Assembly: GCA_016745215.1 (NCBI GenBank) | Contig: CP050890.1 | Span: forward strand, 6,200,001-6,264,000 | Length of the DNA: 64,000 bases | Reading direction: 5' to 3' | Source: Thiohalocapsa sp. PB-PSB1 | GTDB lineage: Bacteria > Pseudomonadota > Gammaproteobacteria > Chromatiales > Chromatiaceae | Shown here: positions 6,766 to 16,334 of the stretch, in pieces | How the letters are laid out: each line of letters starts with the position of its first letter | Position numbering within the stretch: position 1 is the stretch's first letter | The notes under the pieces: model-generated | Database searches by the model: none | Told to the model about the DNA's origin: nothing | Seen by the model: the letters and a program-made list of their open reading frames with translations, nothing else | Translations under genes and position numbers: made by a program

Positions 6766-9375
6766 TCAATCCACCAGTTCACCCTCGACCAGGGCGCCGA
6801 AGGCGAGTTGATCGCCGCTGAGGTTCACCTCGATGGTATCGCCTGGGGCGAAATGTCCGGACAGGATCTCCTGCGCCAATGGATTCTCCAATTGCGCCCG
6901 GATGGCACGTTTCAGCGGTCGCGCGCCGTAGACCGGATCGAAACCGGCCTCGCCGAGCAGATCCAGCGCAGCATCGCTGATTTCGAGGCGGATGTCTCGC
7001 TCCGCCAGACGCTGTTGCAGATAGCGGATCTGGATGCGGGCGATGGCGCGGATCTGGTTCTCGTCCAGCGGATGAAAGACGACGATTTCATCCAGCCGGT
7101 TGATGAACTCCGGCCGGAACGCTTGGCGCACGATTTCCATCACCGCATCTTTCATGTCCGCATAATTCGCCTCGCCAGCCTTTTGCTGGATGATGTCGGA
7201 GCCCAAATTGGAGGTCAGCACGATGACCGCGTTGCGGAAGTCCACGGTACGACCCTGACCATCGGTGAGCCGGCCGTCGTCGAGCACCTGCAGCAGAATG
7301 TTGAATACATCGGGATGCGCCTTTTCGATCTCGTCCATTAGGATCACGCTGTAGGGCCGGCGACGCACGGCCTCGGTCAGATAGCCGCCCTCCTCATAGC
7401 CGACGTATCCGGGTGGTGCGCCGATCAGGCGTGCCACTGAGTGCTTCTCCATGAACTCGGACATGTCGATGCGCACCATCGCCTCTTCGGTGTCGAACAT
7501 GAACTCGGCCAGCGCCTTGCACAGCTCGGTCTTGCCGACGCCGGTGGGACCGAGAAACAGAAAGGAGCCAATCGGCCGGCTCGGATCGGACAAGCCGGCC
7601 CGCGAACGACGGATGGCATCGGACACGGCGCGCACCGCCTCGCTCTGGCCGACCACGCGCTTCTCGACCTGCTGCTCCATTTTCAATAATTTATCGCGCT
7701 CGCCTTCCAGCATTTTGGATACCGGAATTCCGGTCCACTTGGCAACGATTTCCGCCACCTCCTGTTCGGTGACCTTGTTGCGCAATAATTGGTTCTGGTT
7801 GCGCCCGTCGGCATCCAGGGTTTGGCCGGCCGTGGCAAGCTGTTTTTCCAGCTCCGGAATACGGCCGTATTGTAATTCCGACATGCGTCCCAGATCGCCA
7901 GCGCGGCGCGCGGTCTCCATCTCGACTCGGGCGCGGTCGAGTTCCTCTTTGATGTGCGCGGTGCCCTGCACAGCGGCCTTTTCCGATTTCCAGATCTCGT
8001 CCAGATCGGAAAACTCGCGCTCCAATACCTCGATTTGCCCTTGTAGATCGGCCAGGCGCTTTTTCGATGCATCGTCGGATTCTTTTTTCAACGCCTCGCG
8101 CTCGATCTTGAGCTGGATCAGACGGCGATCCAGCCGATCCATTTCCTCCGGCATGGAATCGATCTCCATGCGGATTTGGGAACCGGCCTCGTCGATCAGA
8201 TCGATGGCCTTATCCGGTAATTGCCGGTCGGTGATATAGCGGTGCGACAAGGTGGCCGCGGCCACGATGGCCGGATCGGTGATTTCCACCGCGTGATGCA
8301 CCTCGTAGCGTTCCTTCAGGCCGCGCAGGATGGCGATGGTGTCTTCGACGTTCGGCTCGTCGATCAACACCTTTTGGAACCGTCGTTCCAGCGCGGCGTC
8401 CTTTTCCACATATTTGCGGTACTCGTCCAGCGTGGTGGCACCGATGCAATGCAGTTCCCCGCGGGCCAGCGCGGGTTTGAGCATATTACCTGCATCCATC
8501 GCGCCCTCGGCCTTGCCGGCACCGACCATGGTGTGCAATTCGTCGATAAACAGCACGACATTGCCCTCCTGCTTGGCCACATCGTTGAGCACCGCCTTCA
8601 GGCGTTCCTCGAATTCGCCGCGGAATTTTGCACCAGCGATCAACGCAGCCATATCCAGCGCCAGCAGGCGCTTGCTCTTCAGACCTTCCGGTACCTCGCC
8701 GTTCACAATGCGTTGCGCCAGCCCCTCGACAATGGCGGTCTTGCCAACGCCGGGCTCGCCGATCAGCACCGGGTTGTTCTTGGTGCGACGGGCGAGCACC
8801 TGGATGGTGCGGCGAATCTCATCGTCGCGGCCGATGACCGGGTCGAGCTTGCCCTGCTCGGCGCGCTCGGTCATATCGATGCTGTATTTTTCCAATGCCT
8901 GGCGCTGCTCTTCGGCATTCGGATCATTCACCGACTCGCCGCCGCGCATCTGCTCGATGGCTTTCTCCAGCGCACCTTTGCTGGCACCCGCCTGGCGCAA
9001 CAGATTGCCGATCTCCCCCTTGTCCTCCACCGCGGCGAGCACGAACAGCTCCGAGCTGATGTACTGATCGTTGCGCACCTGCGCCAGTTTATCGGTCAGG
9101 TTCAGCAACTTGCTCAGGGCATTGGAGACGCCGACATCACCGCCGGTGCCGGACACCTGAGGCTGGCGTTCCAACGCCTCGCCCAGGGTCGAGCGCAGCC
9201 GATTGACATTGACGTCGGCCTGGGCCAACAGATGGCGCACGCTGCCGCCATCTTGATCGAGCAGTGCCAGCATCAGATGCAGCGGCTCGATGAACTGATG
9301 ATCACGACCCACGGCCAGACTTTGTGCGTCTGCCAGGGCCATCTGAAATTTACTGGTGAGCTTGTCCATTCGCAT
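6766..9375 (-). CDS. clpB: ATP-dependent disaggregase ClpB
   Basis: This Hsp100 chaperone works with DnaK to extract polypeptides from aggregates in the cytosol. The 869-residue product has the standard layout. The Clp N-domain spans about 1-145. NBD1 has Walker A GEPGVGKT (206-213) and Walker B LFIDEL. The coiled-coil M-domain, about 405-525, distinguishes ClpB from ClpA. NBD2 has Walker A GPTGVGKT (609-616) and Walker B ILMDEIEKAH. The ATG at 9375 is preferred over the upstream open frame because GAGAGG lies just upstream and E. coli ClpB (857 aa) is similar in length. Monocistronic. No sigma-32 promoter with correct spacing was found. Confidence 0.97.
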   Translation of the reverse strand: MRMDKLTSKFQMALADAQSLAVGRDHQFIEPLHLMLALLDQDGGSVRHLLAQADVNVNRLRSTLGEALERQPQVSGTGGDVGVSNALSKLLNLTDKLAQVRNDQYISSELFVLAAVEDKGEIGNLLRQAGASKGALEKAIEQMRGGESVNDPNAEEQRQALEKYSIDMTERAEQGKLDPVIGRDDEIRRTIQVLARRTKNNPVLIGEPGVGKTAIVEGLAQRIVNGEVPEGLKSKRLLALDMAALIAGAKFRGEFEERLKAVLNDVAKQEGNVVLFIDELHTMVGAGKAEGAMDAGNMLKPALARGELHCIGATTLDEYRKYVEKDAALERRFQKVLIDEPNVEDTIAILRGLKERYEVHHAVEITDPAIVAAATLSHRYITDRQLPDKAIDLIDEAGSQIRMEIDSMPEEMDRLDRRLIQLKIEREALKKESDDASKKRLADLQGQIEVLEREFSDLDEIWKSEKAAVQGTAHIKEELDRARVEMETARRAGDLGRMSELQYGRIPELEKQLATAGQTLDADGRNQNQLLRNKVTEQEVAEIVAKWTGIPVSKMLEGERDKLLKMEQQVEKRVVGQSEAVRAVSDAIRRSRAGLSDPSRPIGSFLFLGPTGVGKTELCKALAEFMFDTEEAMVRIDMSEFMEKHSVARLIGAPPGYVGYEEGGYLTEAVRRRPYSVILMDEIEKAHPDVFNILLQVLDDGRLTDGQGRTVDFRNAVIVLTSNLGSDIIQQKAGEANYADMKDAVMEIVRQAFRPEFINRLDEIVVFHPLDENQIRAIARIQIRYLQQRLAERDIRLEISDAALDLLGEAGFDPVYGARPLKRAIRAQLENPLAQEILSGHFAPGDTIEVNLSGDQLAFGALVEGELVD

Positions 9376-9739
9376 AGTGCTGACCTCTCGGATTTGATAT
9401 CTGATTTTTCTTAGGGTTATTGCAAAATTGCGGCAATTCAGGGGCAAATTCAAGCGCCCTGGAAGCAGAGAGATGGATGCGGGAACTGCCTGTCGGTGCG
9501 CACATTGCTCGAACGAGCGTTCAGCAATGATCTGGCTTCGAATCCCACGCGAGCGGGACACAAGGGCAAGGCCGGCGTGCCGGTGGAACTCGGGGTGCCT
9601 GTGGCGATGGCAAAGAATCCGCTTGATTGTATGCTCCACCACATTGTCTATGGCGCCAAACCGATGAGCAAGTCATGGCGCTCATGCTCGAAGCGCTAAG
9701 GCGGTTTCTCTCCGGCAATCGCCCAAGGCGCTTTCTGTC
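9376..9739. other. Intergenic region upstream of clpB
   Basis: No gene is supported. On the minus strand a GCTTGAATTTGCCCC stretch (about 9440-9454) resembles heat-shock promoter pieces, but the CTTGAA and CCCC elements are only a few bases apart, so it cannot be a standard sigma-32 promoter. Near 9710-9728 lies the inverted partner of a short sequence at 6490-6508, so clpB sits between inverted copies of a small repeat. Confidence 0.4.
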
Positions 9740-10598
9740 GAGAAACCCACCACCTGGCTCAGGCCGCCGAGCTTGTCGATCTTCAGCGTCATCAGCTCGC
9801 AGGCGCGGTCGGCCTGGGCGCGCAGCACCATGTTGACATCGGTGATGAGGTTGTCGAGCTTCATGGCCCTGCCGGTGCGCTTGCGCACGGACAGGCACGC
9901 CTTGTGCTGCCAGAAAGGTTGCTCGAGCACGAAATCGAGGTGCTCGACTTCGCGCAATACGGTGATGGCCTCTTCTGATGGCTTCTTCTGATGGCTTCTT
10001 CTGGGCGCCAGCGCCCGGAGGCGTCGACGCTGTAGTGCTCGCTGGCGCGGCGATCGGCCATGACCGCCTCGATACAGGCAATGTCCTCGTCCAGGTCGCC
10101 GCAGCCGACCTTCATCAGGAACATCCGGTAGCCTTCGGTGCGCCAAGCCGCGGCCTCTTTGCCCATTTCCTCCGGCTTTTTCAGCGGCAGTCCGCGATAC
10201 ACCGGCACGGCCTCGCGCAATTTGCCGCCGAGAATGACCGACAGGGGTTGGCCCAGGGGTTGACCGAGCAGATCCCAGCAGGTGATATCGAAAGCGGACT
10301 TGATGGAGCCATGGCCGTCGATCAGCGACATCAGATGGCCGATGGCGTTGAGGTCGCGCTGGTCCTTGTGGATCAGATGCCGGCTGATTAGCTCGGCACT
10401 GCCGGCGAGCATGCCGGCGGCACAATTAGGATAGCCGCCCACGGCACCGGCCTTGCCGTGGCCGACCAGTCCGGCGTTGGTCTCGACGCGGACGATAACC
10501 ACGTCGGCGCTGGTCACCCCTGGCTCCAGCGAGCAGGTGAACGACGAGCACAGCATGGGCAGATGCTTGTGATGTGGGGAGACTCGCGTGATGCGCAT
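9740..10598 (-). pseudogene. Enolase-superfamily (mandelate racemase/muconate lactonizing) gene, frameshifted and truncated
   Basis: The N-terminal frame (from ATG 10598) reads MRITRVSPHHKHLPM, ADVVIVRVETNAGLVGHG and SIKSAFDITCWDLLGQPL, typical of mandelate racemase/muconate cycloisomerase-type dehydratases. Near 9963-10001 the 13-mer TGATGGCYTCTTC occurs three times in tandem. Removing two copies (26 bp) joins RWRPEEAI to TVLREVEHLDFVLEQPF in one frame, and that frame continues to VVGFSTESALG. The frameshift is therefore explained by slippage. The 3' part of the gene (the second barrel half) is missing after about 9740. Non-functional as it stands. Confidence 0.75.
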
Positions 10599-10623
10599 GG
10601 AAAGCCCTCGCTGGCGGAGTGTT

Positions 10624-10875
10624 TCAGGCTGATTTTTTCGGGGTGTGTTTGCGGAACGCCAGCAATGGGCTCATGGCGTTGAGCAAACTGCTGATCTGGC
10701 CGCCGCAATACAATAGGATGGCCGCGTCGACGCCCATGCCGAGGATGAGCACCCCGGAAACGCAGGCGACGCCAAAGGCGGTGTTCATATGCTCGCTGAA
10801 GTCCATGCGTCGGCTCAGATCGCGCGCCATGTGGATCAGGCGCGGCAACAGCAGCAGGTTCGGGGTCAGCAGCAC
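10624..10875 (-). pseudogene. C-terminal fragment of a membrane protein, perhaps a heavy-metal P-type ATPase
   Basis: An 83-codon tail with a hydrophobic stretch, AFGVACVSGVLILGMGVDAAILL, followed by SSLLNAMSPLLAFRK. The pattern of an N near the first membrane helix and a final LNAxxPLL resembles the last two helices of cation-translocating P-type ATPases. No phosphorylation or ATP-binding domain is present upstream, so only the tail survives. The assignment is tentative; another transporter family is possible. It lies 26 bases upstream of the broken enolase-superfamily gene on the same strand. Confidence 0.35.
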
Positions 10876-10972
10876 CGGCGACTAACTGAATCACCGCAAG
10901 CTCGACACGGGTTCCGGGCGTCACCGCCCGCGGCCGCACTCATGTCATCGACCAGCCCCGGAGCAATGAACC

Positions 10973-12059
10973 ATGTGCGAAAAACTGACCCTCGGAGATC
11001 TGCCGCTGGACGGACTCGGACTACAATCGAACATGCCGGTGTTGGGAATGGAACGCATCACCGAGCATGAACAGTCGGAATGCGCCGAATGAATTGGCCG
11101 GAACTCCAGGCGCAAGCTATGGGATATCAAACACGAGTATCATTGCACGGTCATCGGCACCTGCCTGCAAGTCGACGAATTGCGCCGGCTTACGCGCAAG
11201 GCCAATTGCACGCCCAAGCACGACCTGAGCGATTTCGAGGTGCATATCATCTTGGTTGCCGCCGCACAGAGCAAGAACACCCTGTCGCAAGCGACGCAAC
11301 GGACCCTGGAGCGCAAATACGCGGCCATCGTCAAGCGCCCGGGTCGACGCCCAGGACGAGGAGATCGCGGTCCTGCGTCGCAGGGTGCGTGAGCACTCGA
11401 TCACGGTGGATGAACTGCAGCAGCGTATCGACGCCTCCGAGCAACGTTGGCTGGAAGTAACGGCACAGCTGGAGGATCGCGATGCGTCCCAAAAAGCACT
11501 GGAGGCATTGCTGGCGTCGCCTGCGAACGGTACCGCCTGCCCCTGTGACGGCGACTGCGAGAGTTTGCATTGTGAAAGCGGCGCCATAGCCGATACAGTC
11601 ACTCAACATGATAACCAGATATGCCCTTTTGTTTTTGGTGTGTGAGTGCTGGCCCTAAACGAAAGGGACAGTTTTGATGTCATGTGAGAGGACTATAGCA
11701 TTGACCTCCGCGGCAAGCGGGTACTCTGCGTGGGCGGACGCGGCTCGTTGAACGTTCACTATCGTACCCTGGTGGAGCGTTGCAACGGAGAGCTGATGCG
11801 CCATGACGACGGCCTGGAGGACAGCCGCATGCGCCTTGAAACCCTGCTCGCCAGCGCCGACGTGGTCGTCTGCCCGTCGGATAGTGTCAGCCACGACACC
11901 TGCCTGCGCACCAAGCGCTTCTGCAAGCAGCACTACAAACCCTGCGTACTGCTGCAGCGCTCCGGCATCGGTGCCTTTGCCCAGGCCCTGTCGCAACTCA
12001 CCGCGTCAACGCACCCCGATGATGACAACAGGAAATCCCCATGGCTCCTGAACCCCTGA
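10973..12059 (+). pseudogene. DUF2325-domain gene, multiply disrupted
   Basis: The frame starting at ATG 10973 reads MCEKLTLGDLPLDG, meets an in-frame TGA at 11090, then continues in the same frame as KLWDIKHEYHCTVIGTCL and KYAAIVKR. A frameshift near 11335 leads to a coiled-coil-like stretch (EIAVLRRRVREHSITVDEL). Two further stops occur around 11643-11690. The end reads GKRVLCVGGRGS and DVVVCPSDSVSHD, the DUF2325 signature region. Family members have an N-terminal conserved WEI-HCxVIGTCL block, a coiled coil and C-terminal DUF2325; their function is not established. Clearly decayed. Confidence 0.7.
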
Positions 12060-12674
12060 ACAGGCCGCGCCTAGACCATGCGCCCCGGAACCAGGGCAAA
12101 CGCATCTAAATTTCCCATTTTAGGCCGCCTGTAGGACATCTAGTAACTGCTCAAGATAATCTGTATCCCAGCCGGCACGGAGTCGCTTTAATTTAATGCT
12201 TTTCTTTGAGGTCGTATCTTTCCTGAGAATATTGAGTGCAATGTGCCGTAGGATGGAATAGTTTTCAGGTGCATGACCTTTTCGCGTTCGATTGGCATCT
12301 TCGGAAAAGGACACATCCAGAACCCAATGCAGTGAATTCTCAATTCCCCAATGAGAGCGAACCGCTTGGGCAAATCGTTTAACATCGCCTGACAGGCTGG
12401 CAATGAAATAGCGCCGGTCCGTGGTTACTTTTTTTCCATCATCTCGAATCGACTCTACCATCCCGATCCCCCGGAAACCTTTCCATTGTTCGGCGTAATG
12501 CCCTAAGGAATGATCAGTGAAATAATAATACCGACGCGTCTCCAGGCGACCATGGTTTTTCTCTTTCGTTTCAAGAAAAACACTCGCATCCCGGCAGCAT
12601 TGGTCGAGATCGACCGATTCGAACCAAGCGATGACATCTTGATGAAAAGTGCTCTGGTTGCCTTTCAAAGAAAA

Positions 12675-14146
12675 GGCTCTTCCGGATCTCGTGGGACTGT
12701 TGTATCATGTAAATCAACAACTTGAGAACCGCCTGTCGCTGAAACCCCATCTGGACGCTGTTGATAATGACATTTGATAAAGAGACCCTTCAGACGCTTT
12801 TAAATCTACCTGATATCGCCGTTGATCGCGTGGTGCTCGGCGAGCGCAAGACACTTAAAGTCTATGTGCATAGCACACTGGAGGGTACGAACTGTCATCG
12901 CTGTGGTCGGCCAATCGATCATGAGTATGGCCATGGTCAAGAGATAGAGTTACGCCATTTGCCATTATTCGCGTATACAGTTGTTCTTATTTTGAGGCCG
13001 AAGCGTTATCAATGCCACTTCTGCGAAGGGCGTCCGACAACGAGCCAAACGCTGTCATGGTACACGCAGCGCTCCCGGGTGACAAAAGCGTTCGAACAGC
13101 AGATGCTACTGGAGTTGATCAACAGTACGCTCGAGGATGTTAGTCGTAAGCATGCCATTGGTGTCGACGCACTGCAGGGTATTTTGGATCGAAACATAGC
13201 CTGTGATGTCGATTGGAACGCAATTGAACGCTTGGAGGTCATTGGCATTGATGAGATTGCGTTGAAAAAAGGTCATCGTGATTTTGTCGTCGTTGTCAGC
13301 GCTTACATTAACGAGACATTGCATGTCATCGGCCTGCTCGGCGACCGCACCAAGGCCAGCGTACAGGAGTTTTTTCTCAGCATTCCCAAGCGCTTGCGAA
13401 ATACCGTCCAGATTGTGTGCTCAGATCTTTATCAAGGCTTCATCGGTGCCGCTAAAGCCGTGTTCGGCAAGCGCATACACATTTGCGCGGATCGATTCCA
13501 TGTTGCCAAGCTGTACCGAAATGGACTGGAAAACCTGCGCAAAAGCGAATGGAAACGGCTGTGCCATATCCTCTCCAAAGAAGAGCGCAAGTCGTTCAAG
13601 AACGTGCATTGGCTGCTGCGTCAGCGTCGCGCCGATCTGAATGCAGATGAGCGACGTATGCTGAATCGGCTCTTTCGCTATTCACCAAAATTACAAGAAG
13701 CCTATGAGGCTTGCGAATCACTCACTGCCATCTATGAAAGCCGCCTATCAAAAGGTCAGGGTAAGCGCAAACTGCGTGGCTGGATGGAACGTGTCACCAA
13801 CCGCAAGCTCAGTTGCTTTGATAGCTTCCTCGGTACGCTGAATACGCATTTTGAGGAAGTGACCAATTATTTTATTGGTCGACATACCAGCGGCTTTGTC
13901 GAGGGATTAAATAATAAGATCAAAGTCATCAAACGCCGCTGCGATGGCATCACCAACCTCGGGCACCTCTATCAAAGGGTATTCCTGGATCTCAACGGAT
14001 ATGACCGGTTCGGGGTCGATACATTATAAATCAATGAGTTACAGACTTTGTGCTCAACCACATTTTAATCTTAATGTGTACGAAAAAATGAGACTAAGTG
14101 GTTGTTTTTAAAATATTTATTGGTTCCCACAAAATCCAGGAGAGCC
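12675..14146 (+). mobile_element. ISL3-family insertion sequence
   Basis: The left end GGCTCTTCCGGATCTCGTGG (12675-) and the complement of the right end GGCTCTCCTGGATTTTGTGG (14146 inward) form imperfect inverted repeats. The flanks AAAGAAAA (12667-12674) and AATGAAAA (14147-14154) are an 8-bp duplication with one mismatch, the size typical of ISL3. Length 1472 bp with a single transposase gene. Nested in the ISAs1-family copy. Confidence 0.9.
12767..14029 (+). CDS. ISL3-family transposase
   Basis: About 420 residues from the ATG at 12767; an upstream in-frame TTG at 12761 is less likely. The N-terminal zinc-binding motif reads NCHRCGRPIDHEYGH, with a second C-x2-C at YQCHFCEG. The catalytic region includes VIGIDEIALKKGHRDF, VCSDLYQGF and, near the C-terminus, FVEGLNNKIKVIKRR, typical of the ISL3 (DDE_Tnp_ISL3) family. 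The frame is intact with no internal stop. Confidence 0.9.
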   Translation: MTFDKETLQTLLNLPDIAVDRVVLGERKTLKVYVHSTLEGTNCHRCGRPIDHEYGHGQEIELRHLPLFAYTVVLILRPKRYQCHFCEGRPTTSQTLSWYTQRSRVTKAFEQQMLLELINSTLEDVSRKHAIGVDALQGILDRNIACDVDWNAIERLEVIGIDEIALKKGHRDFVVVVSAYINETLHVIGLLGDRTKASVQEFFLSIPKRLRNTVQIVCSDLYQGFIGAAKAVFGKRIHICADRFHVAKLYRNGLENLRKSEWKRLCHILSKEERKSFKNVHWLLRQRRADLNADERRMLNRLFRYSPKLQEAYEACESLTAIYESRLSKGQGKRKLRGWMERVTNRKLSCFDSFLGTLNTHFEEVTNYFIGRHTSGFVEGLNNKIKVIKRRCDGITNLGHLYQRVFLDLNGYDRFGVDTL

Positions 14147-14849
14147 AATGAAAATACCCAATCTGCTTGTTTTTCAACAATTTTCTCCGCAATCTTCTTT
14201 TGGCATCCCATCGCGTCAATACTGACTACACAGCCTTTGATCTCCAGTAAATCCAACAATTTCGGTATCGCTGTAATTTCATTTGATTTTTCTTCGGTCT
14301 TGAGTTGACCCAATACGAGCGATGAGTGACAAGCCCACGCACTCACCATGTGAATTGCTTTATTTCCATTAGCTCTATCATGCGATCTGCGCACCGTTTT
14401 CCCATCGATCGGTATAATATCCCCATCAAACTTCGGCTCTATCGACTTCACCCAGGAGATGAAACAGGTTCGGAATTGATCGGGGTCAATACGGGCAAAT
14501 ACACGATTGAACGTATCATGCGAGGGAATCCCATTGGGCAATTCCAAAAACTTCCGTAACCACTGTTCATGGGTTTGACCAAACTCCTCCATCGCATCCC
14601 AGCTCTCTCCCATACATAACGTCGAACAAATCGCTATCGTTATGATATCAGCCAGCTTATGCCTTTTTGTCCTGTCGATACGGGGGTCGTTCAGATCGGA
14701 AAAATGACCGGCGATTGTCGTATCTTTTTCCTCTTCATTTATAGGTCTGATCATTCCCATTTTAATAACCCTCTATTAAATCATATGATCTTCAATTTTT
14801 GCCATCATAACACATTGTTTTCTAAATATTTTTAGATGCGTTTGCCCTG

Positions 14850-15354
14850 GCCCCGGAACCACCCTCGCGGAAGTTTCTCACCTGTCTTTCAAGGCGAATC
14901 CTGTCGACAAGGCTCTGTGCCTTGCGTACGACGTGCCGGCGTCGTCGACCTATTCGCCCGCAAGCGAGCTCCTACATCAGCTCGTAGGAGCCCGCTTGCG
15001 GGCGACTGTTTCTCGCCTGTCTTTGCAGAACGAATCCTGTCGGCAAGGCCCTATGCCTTGACATCCGACGTGCCACGTCGTCGACCCATTCGCCCGCAAG
15101 CGGGCTCCTACGTCGGCTCGTAGGAGCCCGCTTGCGGGCGACTGTTTCTCGCCTATCTTTCAGGAAGAATCCTGTCGGCAAGGCTCTGTGCCTTACATCC
15201 GACGTGCCGCGTCGTCGACTTATTCGCCCGCAAGCGGGCTCCTACGTCGGCTCGTAGGAGCCCGCTTGCGGGCGACGCGCCGGCTACACGACAAAAATCG
15301 ACCACGGGAAAACCGTCCAAATGCAAGGGCCGGTTTGTTGGGATGCCTCAGCCC
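14850..15354. repeat. Three tandem REP-pair units of about 135 bp
   Basis: The pattern of inverted 20-mers CGCCCGCAAGCGGGCTCCTA and TAGGAGCCCGCTTGCGGGCG recurs three times, at about 14960-15005, 15090-15140 and 15224-15276. Between them lie CTGTTTCTCGCC and GGCAAGGCYCTRTGCC linkers, giving a period near 135 bp. Each unit can fold into a hairpin. No gene is supported here. The same palindrome is scattered across 14.9-32.2 kb and at 36.5 and 51.9 kb. Confidence 0.85.
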
Positions 15355-15530
15355 TCGACCCCGTTCCCGGCGTTGACATACCAGGCTGCTCGTTCAACGT
15401 GCGCATGAACCAAGACAGGTCGTGCAGATGCTCCCGGTACGTCTCCGCGTGCCCCGGACAGAGACCGCGTCACCAACAACGGCCCCAAAATAGCCCGGGC
15501 GCAGCGGACGAGCTGGCCTGCGCCGCAAGA
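15355..15530 (-). pseudogene. Short remnant of a REP-associated (IS200-like) transposase
   Basis: The minus frame reads ETYREHLHDLSWFMRTLNEQP, resembling the tract H-L-x-x-L-S-W-F-M-R-x-L-N-E found in one group of REP-associated tyrosine transposases (recognised from memory). Similarity is lost on both sides. Only about 25 codons can be assigned, so this is a decayed fragment. Confidence 0.35.
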
Positions 15531-15703
15531 CTCGCTCAAAGAATCCTCGTGTTTCCTCGCCTACTGTGGTTCTATTACGGTGACACTTTACCATTTACAC
15601 CAATTCTAGTTGTCTTGGGTCATTCTTTTGCGAAGGGGGCCGGCCAGGCTTGCCTGGACGTGGCGTTCGGCCAAGTCGTTTCTCGAGCTCGCCGAGCGCT
15701 TGG

Positions 15704-16276
15704 TCACCCATCACCGATGGTTTGACCCTTCGTGAGAGCGGCAACCCGTTCAGAATCCTCTGGTCTCTCCATGAATTCCGCGAAATGATCGACGCGATCT
15801 AGCAGCGGACGAACAGTCACCAAGCCATCGTCTTGGCGCCGCAGATGTACTGGCGTGCTGGACCAACGCCAAACGGCAGCGGTCGCAGCCAGTTTCGCTT
15901 TGACGGGATTCAAAGCCACGTAGCGGAAAGCCGCCATCAAGTGAGATTTGTCCATTGCCGCGCAGCCAAAATGCCTTTGAAACAAATGGCCAGTGACCCG
16001 CAATCGTGCGTTGATGCACCCACGCTATCGACGATATGTTTCGCCGACGGCGCGCGACAGCCCGGTCTCGTCCGCGGGTACGAGAATCAAGTGAACATGG
16101 TTCGGCATCAGGCAGTAGGACCAGACTTCCACAGCGTTTGATCGACACGCCTGGGCTAGCCAATCTTTGTCAAGCGCATCGTCGTCGTCCTCCATAAAGA
16201 TCCGTTGGCGCCTGTTCCCTCATTGCGTCATAGGGTGCGAGATGCCGGGTACGATGATTCGGGGGAGTGGAGACAT
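15704..16276 (-). pseudogene. REP-associated tyrosine transposase (RAYT), frameshifted
   Basis: Starting at ATG 16276 the frame reads MSPLPRIIVPGISHPMTQ then a stop, where family members continue with RGNRRQ. Re-reading gives GNRRQRIFMEDDDDA and VEVWSYCLMPNHVHLILVP, which holds the HxH metal motif (HVH) of Y1 transposases. After a second shift comes GHLFQRHFGCAAMDKSHLMAAFRYVALNPVKAKL with the conserved R-Y-V-x-L-N-P block. RAYTs are thought to mobilise REP hairpins; this copy is dead but sits beside dense REP arrays. Confidence 0.7.
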
Positions 16277-16334
16277 GCGCCTAGCATAAGCCGATAGGGA
16301 AAGGGTGTAAATAGTAAAGTGTCACCGTAATTCT

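Larger units (their letters stand above)
12120..14760 (-). pseudogene. ISAs1-family transposase, split in two
   Basis: The N-terminal part (14760 down to about 14154) reads MGMIRPINEEEKDTTIAGHF through QADWVFSL, then runs out into ISL3 sequence. The C-terminal part (about 12674 down to 12120) resumes at KGNQSTFHQDV and ends DVLQAA. Joined, the two give the same 386-residue protein as the intact copy at 25828-26988. The break falls between VFSL and KGNQ. Not functional unless ISL3 excises precisely. Confidence 0.92.
12092..14849 (-). mobile_element. ISAs1-family element, disrupted by an ISL3-family insertion
   Basis: Terminal inverted repeats CAGGGCAAACGCATCTAAA (12092-) and its complement ending at 14849 match those of the intact copy at 25739-27016. 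The flanks are a perfect 10-bp target duplication GCCCCGGAAC (12082-12091 and 14850-14859). The ISL3 element at 12675-14146 splits the transposase gene. Subtracting it and one 8-bp duplication leaves 1278 bp, the same length as the intact copy. Confidence 0.92.

Noticed and set aside
9440..9460. Sigma-32 promoter for clpB
   Set aside because: CTTGAA is present on the minus strand but the CCCC element follows after only a few bases instead of 13-17.
6766..9640. Large open frames on the plus strand opposite clpB
   Set aside because: Shadows of the high-GC clpB codon pattern; no family motif or ribosome-binding site.
11090..11092. In-frame TGA in the DUF2325 gene as selenocysteine
   Set aside because: The same gene also has a frameshift and two more stops, so simple decay explains it.
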